Of a DNA stretch of 64,000 bases, positions 6,454 through 15,203 are shown in pieces. The stretch covers positions 186,001 through 250,000 of the forward strand of contig NZ_CABVQK010000011.1 of assembly GCF_902499335.1 (NCBI RefSeq), in the 5' to 3' direction. The notes beneath the pieces are model-generated. The model had not been told where the DNA came from. It did not search any database and was given only the letters and a program-made list of their open reading frames with translations. Position numbers and translations under genes: made by a program. How positions within the stretch are numbered: the stretch's first letter is position 1; every line of letters begins with the position of its first letter. The stretch is from Burkholderia lata (GTDB lineage Bacteria; Pseudomonadota; Gammaproteobacteria; Burkholderiales; Burkholderiaceae).

Positions 6454-9168
6454 ATGACGATGCGGCATCAAAACGTTGAACTCATGCGAGCGAATCATCA
6501 AATTTGGCCATCGGAGGCCACCACACATTTCAAGCTCAGGCCGAGCTGCCTGTTCGTCATGGCGGCACTCGGCGGCTGGGCTGTCGATGCGGCCGCGGCC
6601 GACGCCACCGTCGAGCCAGCAGCCCGTTTCGAGGTCGCGCAGGTTCACTTCAACGACACGTTGATGATGAAGCCGCGCGGGCAGCGACTCGATCTCGACC
6701 GCTTCGCGAAGGGTAATCCGGTCACGCCCGGCGACTATGTGGTCGATCTCTACGTCAACGGGCAGTGGAACGGCCGCTCGACCGTGAATTTCGCCGCGGA
6801 AAGCGGGTCGGTCAATGCAAAGCCGTGCTTCGATCGCACGCTGGTCTCCCGGCTCGGCTTCGACGACCAGGCGCTCACCGACGCCGCGCGCGCCGAACTG
6901 GTACGCGTGCAGGCGGGCGAATGCACGGACATCGAGAAGCTCGTCGCCGACGCGACGTACGAATTCGACATGGCCGACCTGCGCCTGAACGTGAGCATTC
7001 CGCAGGCGGCGCTGCTGCGCAACCCGCGCGGCTACGTCAGTCCGGAACTGTGGGACATCGGCGTGCCGAGCGCGACCGTCAAGTACAACGCGAACGTGTT
7101 TCGCAACACCGCATCGGGCTATGAGAGCACCCAGGCGTACCTGGGCCTGAACACGGGCGTCAACGTCGGGAACTGGCATTTCCGGCACAACGGCACCTAT
7201 ACGGCCCAATCGCAGGGCGACAACCGCTACCAGAGCCTCAACACGTACGTGCAGCGCGACCTGCCGGCCTGGCGCAGCCAGTTGAAGCTCGGCGAGACCT
7301 ATACCGACGGCACGCTGTTCGACAGCGTCGGCATGCGCGGCGCCACGCTCGAGACGGACGACCGGATGCTGCCCGACTCGATGCGCGGCTATGCGCCGGT
7401 GGTTCGCGGCGTCGCGTCGAGCAACGCGCACGTCAAGGTGTCGCAGAACGGCAACGTGCTCTACGAGACGAACGTCGCGCCGGGCCCGTTCCAGATCGAC
7501 GATCTGTACCCGACCGGCTACGGCGGCAACCTGCTCGTCACCGTGACCGAAGCCGACGGCAGGAAACACAGCTTCACCGTGCCGTACGCGTCGGTCGTGC
7601 AATCGTTGCGCCCGGGCATCAAGCGTTACAGGATCGCGGTAGGCCAGATGCGCGAGCCCCAGCTCAACCGTCACCCGAATTTCGCACAGGCCACATATCA
7701 GCGCGGCATCAACAACCTGCTGACCGGCTATGTCGGCGCGATCGTCGCGGAAAGCTACCTGGCCGGGCTGGTCGGCGCGGCGTTCAACACGCCGGTGGGC
7801 GCGCTCGCCGTCGACGTCACGCACGCCAGCGCGCGCATACCCGGCGTATCGGCGACGAGCGGTCAGAGCGTGCGCGTGAGCTACAGCAAGTTCCTCGAGC
7901 CGACCGGCACGAACATCGCGGTCGCCGCGTATCGCTACTCGTCGCGCGGCTACTGGACGATGCGCGATGCGATGTACGCCCGCGAGCGGGCGGCCGCGGG
8001 CGCGGATCCGAACGATGCATACCGGCAACGCAACCAGATCCAGCTCACGCTGAACCAGACGCTCGGCGAAGGGCGCGGCAGCCTGTTCGCGGTGGGTTCG
8101 ACGGCCAGCTACTGGAATCGTCAGGGCACCACCACGCAGTTCCAGCTCGGCTACAACAACAACCTCCGCGTGGGCCGTCTCAACCTGAGCTACAACCTGT
8201 CGGTCTCGCGGCAGCGCGACGGCTACACCGGCAGGTTGAACAACCAGGTGTACGCGAACGTCACGCTCCCGCTCGGCCGGGGGTCGTACGCGCCGACGCT
8301 GAGCACGAGCGTCACGCACGACAACCAGGGCGGCACGCTGGGCCAGATGTCGCTGAGCGGCTCCGCGGGCGCGACCAACGCGTTCTCGTACGGCGTGAAC
8401 GCCACCACCGGCGGCGGTACGACCTCCGGCGGCGGCAACGCGCAGTATCGCAGCCCGTTCGCGACCCTGTCGGGCAGCGCGAGCGGCGGCAGCGGCTACT
8501 CGAGCGTGTCCGCCGGCGTATCGGGCGCGCTTGTCGGTCATGCAGGCGGCGTCACGCTGGCCAACGACCTCGGCGAAACAGCCGCGATCATCGAAGCGAA
8601 GGACGCCGTCGGCGCGCGCATCACGAGCGGCACGGACGTCCGGATCGACCGGCGCGGTTATGCGGTGCTGCCGTATCTGACGCCGTACCAGATGAACACC
8701 GTCGAACTCGATCCGAAGGGCATTCCGCTGGACGTCGAGATGCTGTCGACGAGCCAGCAGATCGCGCCGCACGCGAACTCGATCGTGAAGATCAAGTTCG
8801 CGACCGTCAGCGGGCGGGCGGCGTTGCTCACGGTGCGTCAGCCGAACGGCGGCGCGTTGCCGTTCGGCGCCAGCGTGCTGGACGAACACGGCCAGATGGT
8901 CGGCGCGCTCGGGCAAGGCGGCCACCTGTTCGTTCGCGGGCTGAACGAGTCCGGCACGCTCACCGCTAAATGGGGTAATCGCGCGACGGAGTCCTGCCAG
9001 TTCACCTATCACCTGCCGACCAAGCAACGCGATAGCGATGTGTATGCGCGTGCCGATGCGATCTGCGATTACGGCGTACCCAAAACCAACAGCCAGCGCG
9101 GCTCGTCGACACCGGGCAATGCCGAGTCGCACGCCGATGCACATCACGACACGACGACACAGCGCTAA
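6454..9168 (+). CDS. outer-membrane fimbrial usher (FimD/PapC family)
   Basis: At 904 aa the product fits the usher family, which forms the outer-membrane pore through which chaperone-pilin complexes are assembled. The mature N-terminal domain has FEVAQVHFNDTLM and LDLDRFAKGNPVTPGDYVVDLYVNG. The beta-barrel and plug region begins around residue 160 and includes RGYAPVVRGVASSNAHVKVSQNG and GPFQIDDLYPTGYGGNL, classic plug-region motifs. The C-terminal domains have RRGYAVLPYLTPYQMNTVELDP and FGASVLDEHGQMVG, ending with a paired-cysteine CQFTYHLPTK...CDYG segment. A further hydrophilic tail of ~35 residues, rich in Ser, His and Thr, follows the last Cys and is unusual. The N-terminal leader is long before the hydrophobic signal, so a start at the methionine of MRANHQ (6484) is also possible. 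Confidence 0.93.
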   Translation: MTMRHQNVELMRANHQIWPSEATTHFKLRPSCLFVMAALGGWAVDAAAADATVEPAARFEVAQVHFNDTLMMKPRGQRLDLDRFAKGNPVTPGDYVVDLYVNGQWNGRSTVNFAAESGSVNAKPCFDRTLVSRLGFDDQALTDAARAELVRVQAGECTDIEKLVADATYEFDMADLRLNVSIPQAALLRNPRGYVSPELWDIGVPSATVKYNANVFRNTASGYESTQAYLGLNTGVNVGNWHFRHNGTYTAQSQGDNRYQSLNTYVQRDLPAWRSQLKLGETYTDGTLFDSVGMRGATLETDDRMLPDSMRGYAPVVRGVASSNAHVKVSQNGNVLYETNVAPGPFQIDDLYPTGYGGNLLVTVTEADGRKHSFTVPYASVVQSLRPGIKRYRIAVGQMREPQLNRHPNFAQATYQRGINNLLTGYVGAIVAESYLAGLVGAAFNTPVGALAVDVTHASARIPGVSATSGQSVRVSYSKFLEPTGTNIAVAAYRYSSRGYWTMRDAMYARERAAAGADPNDAYRQRNQIQLTLNQTLGEGRGSLFAVGSTASYWNRQGTTTQFQLGYNNNLRVGRLNLSYNLSVSRQRDGYTGRLNNQVYANVTLPLGRGSYAPTLSTSVTHDNQGGTLGQMSLSGSAGATNAFSYGVNATTGGGTTSGGGNAQYRSPFATLSGSASGGSGYSSVSAGVSGALVGHAGGVTLANDLGETAAIIEAKDAVGARITSGTDVRIDRRGYAVLPYLTPYQMNTVELDPKGIPLDVEMLSTSQQIAPHANSIVKIKFATVSGRAALLTVRQPNGGALPFGASVLDEHGQMVGALGQGGHLFVRGLNESGTLTAKWGNRATESCQFTYHLPTKQRDSDVYARADAICDYGVPKTNSQRGSSTPGNAESHADAHHDTTTQR

Positions 9169-9194
9169 GTGTCCAGGAACGGGAGATTTTTCAG

Positions 9195-9450
9195 ATGAAC
9201 TCGACTCGCCGCATCAATACAGCGAATCCATCCGCACGCCTGGCGCGCGGATTCACCACAGCGATTGCGGCACGCGAGTCGACATTTTCGTGCGCACATC
9301 GGGTCGCGTGCATCGGTCCGGACGAGGCGAATATCGATCGGTATTCGTTTTCATTCGGCAACGTGCTCGTTCCGGCCAATGCGCCCGGCGTCACCGTCTT
9401 TCGGGGAAGCGTCAGGTTGTCCGGCCTGTCGCAAACGACCTGCACGCCGC
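9195..9450 (+). pseudogene. probable remnant of a fimbrial tip adhesin N-terminal domain
   Basis: A frame starting with an ATG at 9195, preceded by a plausible ribosome site (CGGGAGA near 9180-9186), encodes a segment reading FSFGNVLVPANAPGVTV around residues 52-68, flanked by cysteines at about 33 and 83. The tip adhesin further downstream has the same arrangement: a Cys, then FDFPKVVVPPQTPDGAV, then a Cys. After the second Cys the frame dissolves into Arg/Pro-rich sequence and meets a strong hairpin. It stays open and in frame with the second pilin, but the pilin has its own signal peptide and ribosome site. I read this as a truncated adhesin. The similarity is by eye only, and a short expressed protein is also possible. 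Confidence 0.42.
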
Positions 9451-9456
9451 CCCGGC

Positions 9457-9479
9457 GGCCACCGGCTCAGCCGGTGGCC
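9457..9479 (+). promoter_or_regulatory. strong hairpin between usher and second pilin gene
   Basis: A perfect 10-bp, GC-rich inverted repeat (9457-9466 with 9470-9479, loop TCA) lies about 150 bases upstream of the second pilin. No T-run follows, so it is not a canonical intrinsic terminator. It could block 3'-exonuclease decay, mark an RNA-processing point or attenuate transcription. Confidence 0.6.
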
Positions 9480-9626
9480 TCAACAGGCTTCTGCTCAGCA
9501 ATCCGAACGGGTTGCATCGGGAGGCCACTGTTGGACGAAACCGCGCGTCATCCGTATCGCCGGTCACGGCATGCGGACGGCGCGACGGCGGAGTCCGTTT
9601 ATCTACCTAGTACCAGAGGAATTGAC

Positions 9627-10172
9627 ATGAAATTCGCACTCTCCAGCATCGCCGCCCTGACCGTGGCTGCCGCAGCGGCCCTGCCGGCCGTTTCGCACGC
9701 CGCCGACGGCACCATCACGATCACCGGCAAGATCGGTACGCAGACCTGCACGATCGACGGCAACGGCACCGGCGGCAAGGATTTCTCGGTTGGCCTGCCG
9801 AAGGTATCGACGTCGTCGCTCGCGTCCGGCGGGTCCACCGCGGGCCGCACGCCGTTCAATATCGGCCTGAAGAACTGCTCGCCGGCCACCGGCAACGTCT
9901 ACACGCACTTCGAGCCGGGCACGACGGTCAACTCGACGACCGGCCAGTTGCTCAACGCATCGGGCACGGCGAAGAACGTCGAAGTCGGCCTGCTCAACGG
10001 CGCTGACCAAAGCAACATCGGGCTCGGCAAGGCAGACGAAAACTCGACGGCCGTCGCGCTGGTGAACGGCGCCGCGACGCTGCCGTACTACGCGCAGTAC
10101 GTCGCAACGGGCGGCCCTGCCGGCCAGGGTACGGTGAATACGTCGGTGATGTACTCGATCATGTATCAGTAA
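9627..10172 (+). CDS. major fimbrial subunit, type 1-like pilin (second copy)
   Basis: This is a 181-aa secreted pilin. The signal peptide MKFALSSIAALTVAAAAALP precedes a mature start ADGTITITGKI that closely matches the first pilin. Shared features are the STSSLA segment, NCSP cysteine, FEPG, TTGQL, NVEVGLLN, YYAQYVATGG and the C-terminal aromatic VMYSIMYQ. Both disulfide cysteines are kept. A Shine-Dalgarno AGAGGA lies at 9615-9620, about 6 bases before the ATG at 9627. Differences cluster in the middle loop (SGDGGGK versus DGNGTGGK) and near residues 125-145. It is either a second structural subunit with its own expression or a phase or antigenic alternative to the first. Confidence 0.9.
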   Translation: MKFALSSIAALTVAAAAALPAVSHAADGTITITGKIGTQTCTIDGNGTGGKDFSVGLPKVSTSSLASGGSTAGRTPFNIGLKNCSPATGNVYTHFEPGTTVNSTTGQLLNASGTAKNVEVGLLNGADQSNIGLGKADENSTAVALVNGAATLPYYAQYVATGGPAGQGTVNTSVMYSIMYQ

Positions 10173-10197
10173 CCACCCCGCGCGCGTCATGCGCGCG

Positions 10198-10232
10198 CCC
10201 GCGCGTCGATCATCCATCGATCGATGCGCGGG
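10198..10232 (+). terminator. possible terminator hairpin after the second pilin
   Basis: Arms CCCGCGC (10198-10204) and GCGCGGG (10226-10232) enclose an AT-richer loop containing a nested ATCGAT repeat. No T-run follows. The hairpin lies within the 288-base gap 10173-10460, whose second half becomes AT-rich and may hold a promoter for the adhesin gene. Confidence 0.4.
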
Positions 10233-10460
10233 CAACCATTCATGCGCGCCGGCGTCATCGGCGACGGAAAGCGCTTGCCGCTGCGCATGCCGCCCTACGC
10301 GGCGGCGATCAAAGTCGCGCGAAGCAACGCAAACACCCCGATCGCCTGCTCTTCACTGAACCGCGACTTCCGCATGAAAAGCTTTTTCTGCGGCCTTGCC
10401 ACTCGCTTTACAGCGGAATATTCACCGTGGAATCGGTCGGGCCGGCCATAAGAGGTGCAA

Positions 10461-11564
10461 ATGATTTCGATTGAAAACAGATTTATCGCTCGAATATTGA
10501 AGTACTCGTTGAGCCTCGGCATTGCCTGGCTGGGCACGATCAATTTCGCCCATGCGGCCCCGCTGCCCCCGCCGACCCAGCTCGTCTGCGTCACTTCAGG
10601 CAATAGCTGGAACGAGGTTAATGGTGGCTTTACGCAGTTCGATTTCCCGAAAGTCGTCGTCCCGCCCCAAACACCGGACGGCGCCGTCATTGCAACGGTC
10701 ATTGTGAACATTCCCTATTCTTGCCCCCCGAACAAGGCAGGCAACGGCGGGGACGGCGGGTACGAAGTTTGGGCCCTGGACCGGTCGGGCTACCCCTCCC
10801 AGTTCCCGGGCGTCGGGAGATACTCCGGCTTTTGGTCAGAGTATCCGATATTTGAATGGATCGGCTTTCGCAAGACAAACCTGGAGACAGGTCAAGTCAT
10901 GCCCGTGACCAGCAGCCAGCAGCAATGGGGGGCACCGCTTCCCGCACCCACCGACATCACGGGCACGATCAGGGTCAAGTATGAAATGATCAAGCTGAGC
11001 GACAAAATCTACAACGCCAAACTACCGTTGGGGGCTTTCCGCATGCTGAGCTTTGAGTTCCGGAGGCGGTGGCCCGGAAGCGGTGCGACAGGGCACCACG
11101 CCCTTACTTGGACCAGCTCTGGCTCAACGATCGAGCCGATGAAAAAAAGCTGCGACGTGACGACGACGGATGTCCGCGTACCGATGCCGCCGGTCAGCAG
11201 CGGCAAGCTGAATGGTGTCGGCGCCACGGCGGGCGATACGGGTTTCAACATCGGACTGTCCTGCAAGGCAGGCTCGAATGTATTCGTGACGCTGACCGAT
11301 CTGACCGACGTCACGAACCGAAGCGACCTGCTGACGCTGGCGCAGGGCTCATCGGCGACGGGCGTGAAGCTCCGCGTGACGCGGAACGGACAACCCGTTT
11401 TTTACGGCCCCGACTCGGCCGCGGTCGGCAACCAGAACCAGTGGTATGTCGCACCGTCGTCGGGATTGACGAATATTCCGCTCAGCGTGCAATACGTCGC
11501 CACCGGGCCCGTTACCGCCGGAACGGTGAAGGGCGTTGCAACGTTCACCATGAGCTACCAGTGA
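10461..11564 (+). CDS. two-domain fimbrial tip adhesin
   Basis: This 367-aa protein is the probable adhesin at the fimbrial tip. A signal peptide ends near AHA (residue ~32). The N-terminal ~200 residues form a distinct domain with FDFPKVVVPPQTPDGAVIATV and aromatic-rich loops (GRYSGFWSEYPIFEWIGF), suitable for receptor binding. The C-terminal ~140 residues are pilin-like, with CDVTTTDVRVPMPPV, GFNIGLSCKAG, YVATGPVTAGTV and a terminal TFTMSYQ strand for donor-strand exchange. A Shine-Dalgarno AGAGG at 10451-10455, five bases before the ATG, favours this start over the GTG two codons earlier. The 5' end has many A/T-ending codons, unlike the neighbouring genes, which hints at foreign origin or reduced 5' mRNA structure. 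Confidence 0.82.
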   Translation: MISIENRFIARILKYSLSLGIAWLGTINFAHAAPLPPPTQLVCVTSGNSWNEVNGGFTQFDFPKVVVPPQTPDGAVIATVIVNIPYSCPPNKAGNGGDGGYEVWALDRSGYPSQFPGVGRYSGFWSEYPIFEWIGFRKTNLETGQVMPVTSSQQQWGAPLPAPTDITGTIRVKYEMIKLSDKIYNAKLPLGAFRMLSFEFRRRWPGSGATGHHALTWTSSGSTIEPMKKSCDVTTTDVRVPMPPVSSGKLNGVGATAGDTGFNIGLSCKAGSNVFVTLTDLTDVTNRSDLLTLAQGSSATGVKLRVTRNGQPVFYGPDSAAVGNQNQWYVAPSSGLTNIPLSVQYVATGPVTAGTVKGVATFTMSYQ

Positions 11565-12009
11565 ATGGATGCCCGCGCACCGGCTCGTTGCCGTGGCGCG
11601 GGTGCATCGCGGCGCATATGCCCCGCTCGCCCGGCGCGGGTTGTCGATACACACGCGACAGACGTGCGCGGGCATCGCGTAGCCGTCTGGCCGGCGACGC
11701 GAATGCGCCCACGCGGCACGCCGTCATCCCGGCGGGCTCGTGCCACCGCCACGGCATGCGACGCCGCCATTCGGTGATTCGACGCACGCGCGACACAACT
11801 TGATCGACCTGCACGGCATGCCGTTGCATCCATCGCCCGTTCCACCATGATCGCCCGCGGCATACCCCCACTGCCCGGATCGCGCGCCTCGGATTTCAAT
11901 GGCGCGCCATGCAATCGACCCGCTTCTGTCGAAATTCGAACTCGTCCAATTTCACATATCACCCGCTCAGGCTAACTTTTACCCATTCCATTGATATCGA
12001 GGTGAGCAG
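11565..12009. other. 445-base intergenic region between fimbrial cluster and autotransporter
   Basis: No convincing gene is present. A hairpin with arms 11572-11578 and 11596-11602 lies just after the adhesin stop and may end the fimbrial transcript. The last ~110 bases before the autotransporter are AT-richer (for example around 11930-11995), the likely promoter location. Short open frames here are arginine/proline-rich and overlap one another on both strands, as expected of high-GC noise. Confidence 0.5.
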
Positions 12010-14964
12010 GTGAATCGCAGGTTCCCATTCATTCCCGTCCGCACCGGCCGGCGTCTCGCACGCTCCGCGCTGCTCGCCGGTGCGGTGATGCCGTGGCCGT
12101 CGGTGGCCGAGGTCAACACCGGTGGCGCGCAGCAGGCGGACGGCGTCACGCTCGAGGTCGCACCGGGCTTCTACTCGACGATCGTCTCCGGCGAAGCCGT
12201 GTTCTCCGCCGTCAACGGCGGCGTGCTGACCACCACCGGCAAGACTCGCCTGTTCTCGTCCGGCAACGTCGCGGCGGGCGCTGCCGCGTGGGGGCGCGGC
12301 TCGCGCGTCGAGCTGCGCGACACCGAAATCCGGACCCGCGGCGGCTCCAGTGCCGGCATCGACATCCGCTACGGCGGCAGCGCGGCGGCGGAACGCATCT
12401 CCATCGATACCGACGGCGACTATTCGCACGGCGCGTCGCTCGACGGCAACGGCAGCCGGTTCGACCTCACCGACAGCGTGATCGTGACGCGCGGCAAGGA
12501 GGCATACGGCATTGCCGTCAATTACGCGCCCGGCGGCGCGATCGACGTCGCCGACACGCTGATCCGCACCAGCGGCATGTTCGCCTATGGCCTCTCCATC
12601 AGCTACGACGACGTCCGCGCAGCACTGACTCGCGCCGACATCCGGACGACCGGCGACTATTCATCGGCGATCCATCTGCCCAGCGCTACCACGGCCACGC
12701 TCACCGATTCGCACCTGGAAACCGACGGCTATGCCGCGATCGGCGTGGATACGCGTGAAGCCAGCGTCGACCTCTCACGCACGCGTGTCGTCACGCATGG
12801 CGAAAGCGCACACGGGCTGTACGCGTCGAAGGAATACACCGATACCCCCGTCGTGCAGGCCAGCGACACGTTCGTCACGACCACCGGCAAGCGTGCGATC
12901 GGCGCGATCGCGCGGCTCGGCGGTCAAGTCGCGATGAACGGCGGCGGCATCGAAACCAGCGGCGAGCGCGCCTACGGCGTGCTGTCGAGCGGCAACGGCT
13001 CCCGCACCACGCTGGCGGACATGACCGTCTACACGCATGGCGAGAACGCCACCGCGGTCTATGCCGGTGCCGGCGGCACGATCGACCTGGCGGGCACCGA
13101 TGCGCGGACGACCGGCAACGGCGCTGCCGCAGCCGCTGTCGGCAGCGGCGGCATGCTGAATGTCGATGGCGGCTCGCTCGTCAGCGAACGCAGCAACGCG
13201 ATCGCCGCATCCGGCGCAGCCATTTCACTGCGAAACGGCGCGCGCGCTTTCGGCGGCAATGGAACGCTGATGTCCGTGTACGCGGAGTCCGGCGAGCCCG
13301 TTCGGTTGTCGCTCGATACCGGCGCGCAGGCCGAAGGCGGCATCATGAATGTCCCGGACGACGACGGCAACCCGACACCGCCCGTCACCGACGTCGCACT
13401 CTCCGGCGCCTCCATGTGGACGGGTGCGACCGGCGTCGTCCGCACCCTGTCGCTCGACGGCGGCAGCCAGTGGACGGTCACTCGCGATTCGACGGTCGGC
13501 TCCATCGCGCTGAACGATTCGACCATCGCGTTCGCAACGCCCGACGCCGGCACACCGCGCACGCTCGTCGTCAACGGCGACTATGCGGCCCGGAACGGCC
13601 GGCTGCTGGTCCACACGACGCTGCACGACGACACGTCGCCCACCGACCGGCTCGTGATCGACGGCGGACATGCATCGGGCAACACGGGCATCATCGTGAA
13701 GCGTTCGGGTGGCGAAGGCGCGCAGACCACGGTCGGCATCCCGATCGTCGAGACCCGCAACGGCGGCACGACGGACGCCGCCGCGTTCGCGCTCGATGCC
13801 GCGTCGGACGGCTACCGGCAGGGCTTCGGCACGCTGTCGGCCGGCGGCTACGACTACATGCTCGCGCGTGGCGGCCAGGGCGGCAACGCAGACGACTGGT
13901 ATCTCGTTTCCGCCGCGAAACCCGAGCCGCCGCCGCCCGGCCCCGTCGATCCCGATCCGCCCATCGGCCCGGAGATCACGCCACCGTCGCCGCGCGCCGC
14001 CGCACCCGAGCCCGACGCCTATCTCGCGAACGCCGACGCAGCCGCGACGATGGCGATCCACACGCTGCATCAGCGGGAAGACCAGTCGCTGCGCACCGAT
14101 CGCGCAGGATCGCAACCGCTCGACGGCGCCGCGTGGTTGCGTGCCGAAGGCCAGTTCACGTCGATGTCGGGCGGTGCGCGCAGCGTGTCGGGTAACGGCC
14201 GCCTGGTACACGCGGGGGCCGACCTGCTCCGCTTCGATGACGGCCGCGGCGGCCGCATCCGGGTCGGCGCGATGGGCATGTACGGCAGCCAGACGAGCTG
14301 GTCGACGCGCCCGCTGTGGAATGCCGCCGAGCAACGTATCGCGGATGCGACCGCGCGCGGCAGCGTCGAAGGTTACAACGTCGGCCTGTACGGCACGTGG
14401 TACGGCAACCGCGACATCCTGTCCGGCCCGTATGTCGATGCGTGGTTCATGTACGGCGCGTATGCGAACCGGGTCGGCGGCAGTCTCGCCGGCGATTCGT
14501 ACCGGTCGCGCACCGTCACGGGCTCGGTCGAAGCCGGCCACTCGTTCCGCTTCTACGAGCGCGGCGACACGCGCTTCTTCGTCGAGCCGCAGGCGCAACT
14601 CGTCGTGTCGGACTATCGTGCGGCCGCACACCATACGGCAGGCGGCTATCTCGACGGCCAGGGCTCGACGGACGTGCAGACCCGCGTCGGCGTACGCGTG
14701 CACGGCGTCACCGCGATCGCGGCCGGCCGCGAGCTGCGCCCGTTCATCGAGGCAAACTGGTGGCACGGCCCCGGCTCGCGGTCGCTGACACTCGACGGCA
14801 ACGCGTTCTCGTTCAGCGTGCCGCGCGACCGCGCCGCGTTCCGCATCGGTGCGACGGGGCAGATATCGAAGCGCTTCGCGGTATCGGCCAGCCTCGGCGT
14901 GGAGGCGAACTTGTCCGACTACGCGGTGGTCAAGGGCGGATTCGCCGCGAAGTACCGCTGGTAA
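12010..14964 (+). CDS. classical (type Va) autotransporter with pertactin-like beta-helix passenger
   Basis: This 984-aa surface protein is expected to cross the inner membrane by Sec and the outer membrane through its own barrel. The GTG start at 12010 follows a GAGGTGAG ribosome site with a short spacer. A signal peptide ends near residue 33. Residues ~70-640 form a Gly/Asp/Thr-rich beta-helix, of which residues 107-414 consist of twelve near-regular ~26-residue repeats. A late passenger region (residues ~455-635) resembles the conserved autochaperone segment, with DRLVIDGGHASGNTGIIV. A proline-rich hinge (PEPPPPGPVDPDPP) joins the ~310-residue C-terminal barrel, which starts near AYLANADAAATMAIH and ends with an aromatic residue (KYRW). 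No protease triad or RGD motif is evident, so adhesion or aggregation is more likely than proteolysis. Confidence 0.9.
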   Translation: MNRRFPFIPVRTGRRLARSALLAGAVMPWPSVAEVNTGGAQQADGVTLEVAPGFYSTIVSGEAVFSAVNGGVLTTTGKTRLFSSGNVAAGAAAWGRGSRVELRDTEIRTRGGSSAGIDIRYGGSAAAERISIDTDGDYSHGASLDGNGSRFDLTDSVIVTRGKEAYGIAVNYAPGGAIDVADTLIRTSGMFAYGLSISYDDVRAALTRADIRTTGDYSSAIHLPSATTATLTDSHLETDGYAAIGVDTREASVDLSRTRVVTHGESAHGLYASKEYTDTPVVQASDTFVTTTGKRAIGAIARLGGQVAMNGGGIETSGERAYGVLSSGNGSRTTLADMTVYTHGENATAVYAGAGGTIDLAGTDARTTGNGAAAAAVGSGGMLNVDGGSLVSERSNAIAASGAAISLRNGARAFGGNGTLMSVYAESGEPVRLSLDTGAQAEGGIMNVPDDDGNPTPPVTDVALSGASMWTGATGVVRTLSLDGGSQWTVTRDSTVGSIALNDSTIAFATPDAGTPRTLVVNGDYAARNGRLLVHTTLHDDTSPTDRLVIDGGHASGNTGIIVKRSGGEGAQTTVGIPIVETRNGGTTDAAAFALDAASDGYRQGFGTLSAGGYDYMLARGGQGGNADDWYLVSAAKPEPPPPGPVDPDPPIGPEITPPSPRAAAPEPDAYLANADAAATMAIHTLHQREDQSLRTDRAGSQPLDGAAWLRAEGQFTSMSGGARSVSGNGRLVHAGADLLRFDDGRGGRIRVGAMGMYGSQTSWSTRPLWNAAEQRIADATARGSVEGYNVGLYGTWYGNRDILSGPYVDAWFMYGAYANRVGGSLAGDSYRSRTVTGSVEAGHSFRFYERGDTRFFVEPQAQLVVSDYRAAAHHTAGGYLDGQGSTDVQTRVGVRVHGVTAIAAGRELRPFIEANWWHGPGSRSLTLDGNAFSFSVPRDRAAFRIGATGQISKRFAVSASLGVEANLSDYAVVKGGFAAKYRW
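12328..13251 (+). repeat. twelve tandem ~26-residue beta-helix repeats in the autotransporter passenger
   Basis: Repeat starts fall at protein residues 107, 132, 158, 185, 211, 236, 260, 288, 314, 340, 365 and 390, a spacing of 24-28 residues. Each begins with a hydrophobic-x-Thr-x-Gly pattern (IRTRG, IDTDG, IVTRG, IRTSG, IRTTG, LETDG, VVTHG, VTTTG, IETSG, VYTHG, ARTTG) followed by a small-residue/Gly turn (AYGI, AYGL, AHGL, AIGA, AYGV) and a second short strand. This is the size of one beta-helix turn. The DNA is not identical between copies. Confidence 0.75.
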
Positions 14965-15128
14965 CGCGACGCCACGGCACGGCGGCGGCCTGACGGACCA
15001 CGCCGCCCCTTCCATACGGCGCCGAACGCCGCCGCCCGTGCAGGCCGCCGCATCCGACGCGGCAACACCCGGGGTAGCCGCCAGCCGGACACCCCGGCGC
15101 GCCCGAATCCGCGCTCCACAATTTCCGC

Positions 15129-15134
15129 TATACT
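15129..15134 (+). promoter_or_regulatory. possible -10 box for the metX leader transcript (TATACT)
   Basis: TATACT lies about 70 bases upstream of the riboswitch aptamer in the 374-base gap 14965-15338. A convincing -35 box was not found at 16-18 bases upstream. The 5' part of the gap (14965-15110) shows only GC-rich sequence. Confidence 0.35.
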
Positions 15135-15203
15135 TTGCCGACTGCCGCCCCTTGGGCGGTATGTCGGAAGCGCGCCGATTTGCTGACTCGATTGCGGGCG
15201 CGC

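Noticed and set aside
5995..9147. A very long open frame on the minus strand, antisense to the usher gene
   Set aside because: It is Arg/Ala/His/Val-rich with no recognisable domain and mirrors the third-position GC of the usher codons. Such antisense frames are common in high-GC genomes.
9195..9626. Reading the second pilin as a fusion with the ~144 residues upstream in the same frame
   Set aside because: The pilin has its own signal peptide and ribosome site at 9615-9626; an N-terminal extension before a Sec signal would block export.
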